Assembly (NCBI RefSeq): GCF_030548465.1
Contig: NZ_JAUOSF010000004.1
Coordinates: forward strand, 372,001 to 436,000
Source: Tamlana sp. 2_MG-2023
GTDB taxonomy: Bacteria; Bacteroidota; Bacteroidia; Flavobacteriales; Flavobacteriaceae
Reading direction: 5' to 3'
Length of the DNA stretch: 64,000 bases
Under the pieces are notes generated by a model. The model was not told the DNA's origin, did not search any database, and worked only from the letters and a program-made list of their open reading frames with translations. Positions 63,152 through 64,000 of this stretch are shown in pieces (within the stretch, counting starts at the first letter, position 1; every line of letters begins with the position of its first letter). The position numbers and the translations under genes are program-made.

Positions 63152-64000
63152 AGGTCTATTTAGCGAATTCAATCCTGTTTCCTCAAAACAATGGAAACAA
63201 AAAATACAGTACGATTTACAAGGTGCTGACTATAACAATACGCTTATTTGGAATTCCAATGAAGCTATTGCGGTTAAACCTTTTTATCATGTCGACGGTT
63301 TTAATGAATACCCTCAAACTTCAAACACCGAAGCAACACAATGGAAAATCTGTCAAACTATTTTTGTTGCCGATGTTGAAAAATCCAACCAACACGCCAT
63401 AGATATTCTAAATCGTGGCGCAGAAAGCATTAAGTTCATTTTACCATCTGAAGCCATTTCTATTGAAAAATTATTCAAGAATATTGACCCTAACACCAAT
63501 CAGTTCGTTTTCGAGCTTCAGTGTCTTTCAGAAACCCTTGTTCAAAATATATTAAAACATATTCCGAAAGCAATTATTGATCTTGATATCATTCATCAGC
63601 TTGCAAAAACTGGGAATTGGTTTAATAATATCCATACAGACTTTAAAAGTTACGAAAGCATAACTTCTGAAACTTCAACAATCACGGTTGATGTTTCGTT
63701 ATATCAAAATTCAGGAGCTACTATGGTCCAGCAACTCGCCTATGCCCTAGCCCATGCCAATGAATACGTGAACGCTTTAGAGAATCGCTCGATTAAATTA
63801 GCCCATTATCAAATGGTCTTTAACGTAGCTGTTGGAACAAATTACTTTTTTGAAATCGCCAAACTTAAAGCCTTGCGCATCCTTTGGGAAACTTTAGCCA
63901 CTGCATACGGCATGAATACCAACTGCCAAATTACAGCAACACCAACAAAACGCAATAAAACCATTTACGATGCTCATAACAACATGCTGCGAACCACTAC
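63144..64000 (+). CDS. mutA: Methylmalonyl-CoA mutase small subunit, 3' end outside window
   Basis: The first 285 codons are visible; the frame reaches the right edge. ATG at 63144 (MTKGLFSEFNPVS) is preferred, with ATG at 63138 also possible. Visible sequence contains SSKQWKQKIQYDLQGADYNNTLIWNSNEAI, RGAESIKFILPSEA and SGATMVQQLAYALAHANEYV followed by a KLKALRILW segment, the pattern of the non-catalytic beta subunit of heterodimeric MCM (TIM-barrel half that lacks cobalamin binding). It pairs with MutB to interconvert methylmalonyl-CoA and succinyl-CoA. Overlap of eight bases with the DivIC-like gene. Confidence 0.9.
   Translation, partial: MTKGLFSEFNPVSSKQWKQKIQYDLQGADYNNTLIWNSNEAIAVKPFYHVDGFNEYPQTSNTEATQWKICQTIFVADVEKSNQHAIDILNRGAESIKFILPSEAISIEKLFKNIDPNTNQFVFELQCLSETLVQNILKHIPKAIIDLDIIHQLAKTGNWFNNIHTDFKSYESITSETSTITVDVSLYQNSGATMVQQLAYALAHANEYVNALENRSIKLAHYQMVFNVAVGTNYFFEIAKLKALRILWETLATAYGMNTNCQITATPTKRNKTIYDAHNNMLRTT

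Noticed and set aside
1-64000. CRISPR array, integrase, intact insertion sequence or rRNA
   Set aside because: I looked for regularly spaced identical repeats, transposase or integrase motifs and rRNA signatures and saw none.

Overview
The window is chromosomal DNA of a marine-type member of the Flavobacteriaceae (Bacteroidota). The evidence is low G+C, flavobacterial promoter elements (TAnnTTTG, perfect upstream of tRNA-Phe), Bacteroidota-only families (BACON-carrying lyase, TonB receptors with carboxypeptidase-regulatory N-termini, DUF4421, DUF547), the block coaX / outer-membrane protein / TPR / lptC / CorC / PPIase, and the right-edge order udk / divIC-like / mutA. A PL6 lyase and a KDG kinase suggest use of alginate or a related uronate polymer. 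I cannot name the species.

Layout. 1-2.4 kb: the 5' part of a multidomain secreted PL6 lyase, cut by the left edge, with operator-like dyads upstream. 2.9-13.7 kb: PhoD-type phosphatase, thioredoxin reductase, and a leftward housekeeping block in envelope biogenesis and CoA synthesis (PpiD-like PPIase, CorC/CNNM protein, LptC, TPR protein, beta-barrel protein, CoaX). tRNA-Phe follows at 13.9 kb. 14-39 kb: an unusually dense set of small stress- and envelope-type genes (GH25 lysozyme, DUF1328, hemerythrin, YtxH/holin-X pair, Csp1-like 21-Cys protein, peroxiredoxin, lmo0937-like peptide, MscS, AI-2E-type protein, KGG/Rho-N peptide, CsbD, BrkB). Interspersed are a semialdehyde dehydrogenase/GH3 pair, a DUF547/TonB receptor pair, an AraC regulator and a three-gene signalling cassette (AraC-type HTH, lone receiver, PAS histidine kinase).

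39-47 kb: a pyridine nucleotide-disulfide oxidoreductase with an unusual C-terminus, a DUF4421 protein, KDG kinase and a YiaW/YiaV-like DUF3302-HlyD-NodT export operon with no visible permease. 47-56 kb: a rightward cluster of two DUF1254/DUF1214 lipoproteins, an outer-membrane protein and an arylsulfatase, ended by a terminator. It is followed by a decayed copy of the 3' end of the outer-membrane protein gene, a DUF4136 lipoprotein, another outer-membrane protein and a D15/BamA-like barrel. 56-60 kb: a luciferase-like monooxygenase, and a His-rich membrane-anchored protein upstream of a TonB receptor (probable metal acquisition). 60-64 kb: tRNA-Pro, a PQQ sugar dehydrogenase with its cytochrome c, uridine kinase, a DivIC/FtsB-like protein and the start of methylmalonyl-CoA mutase small subunit.

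The less ordinary items are: (i) two degenerate copies of one palindromic intergenic repeat bracketing the peroxiredoxin gene; (ii) a 13-bp direct repeat with exact 21-bp period upstream of a tiny-protein/AraC operon, the geometry of an AraC-family operator; (iii) the DUF1254-sulfatase operon with a decayed duplicate next to it; (iv) the His-rich/TonB receptor pair with a TTG start; (v) the exporter operon lacking a permease. I found no CRISPR array, intact insertion sequence, prophage or rRNA.
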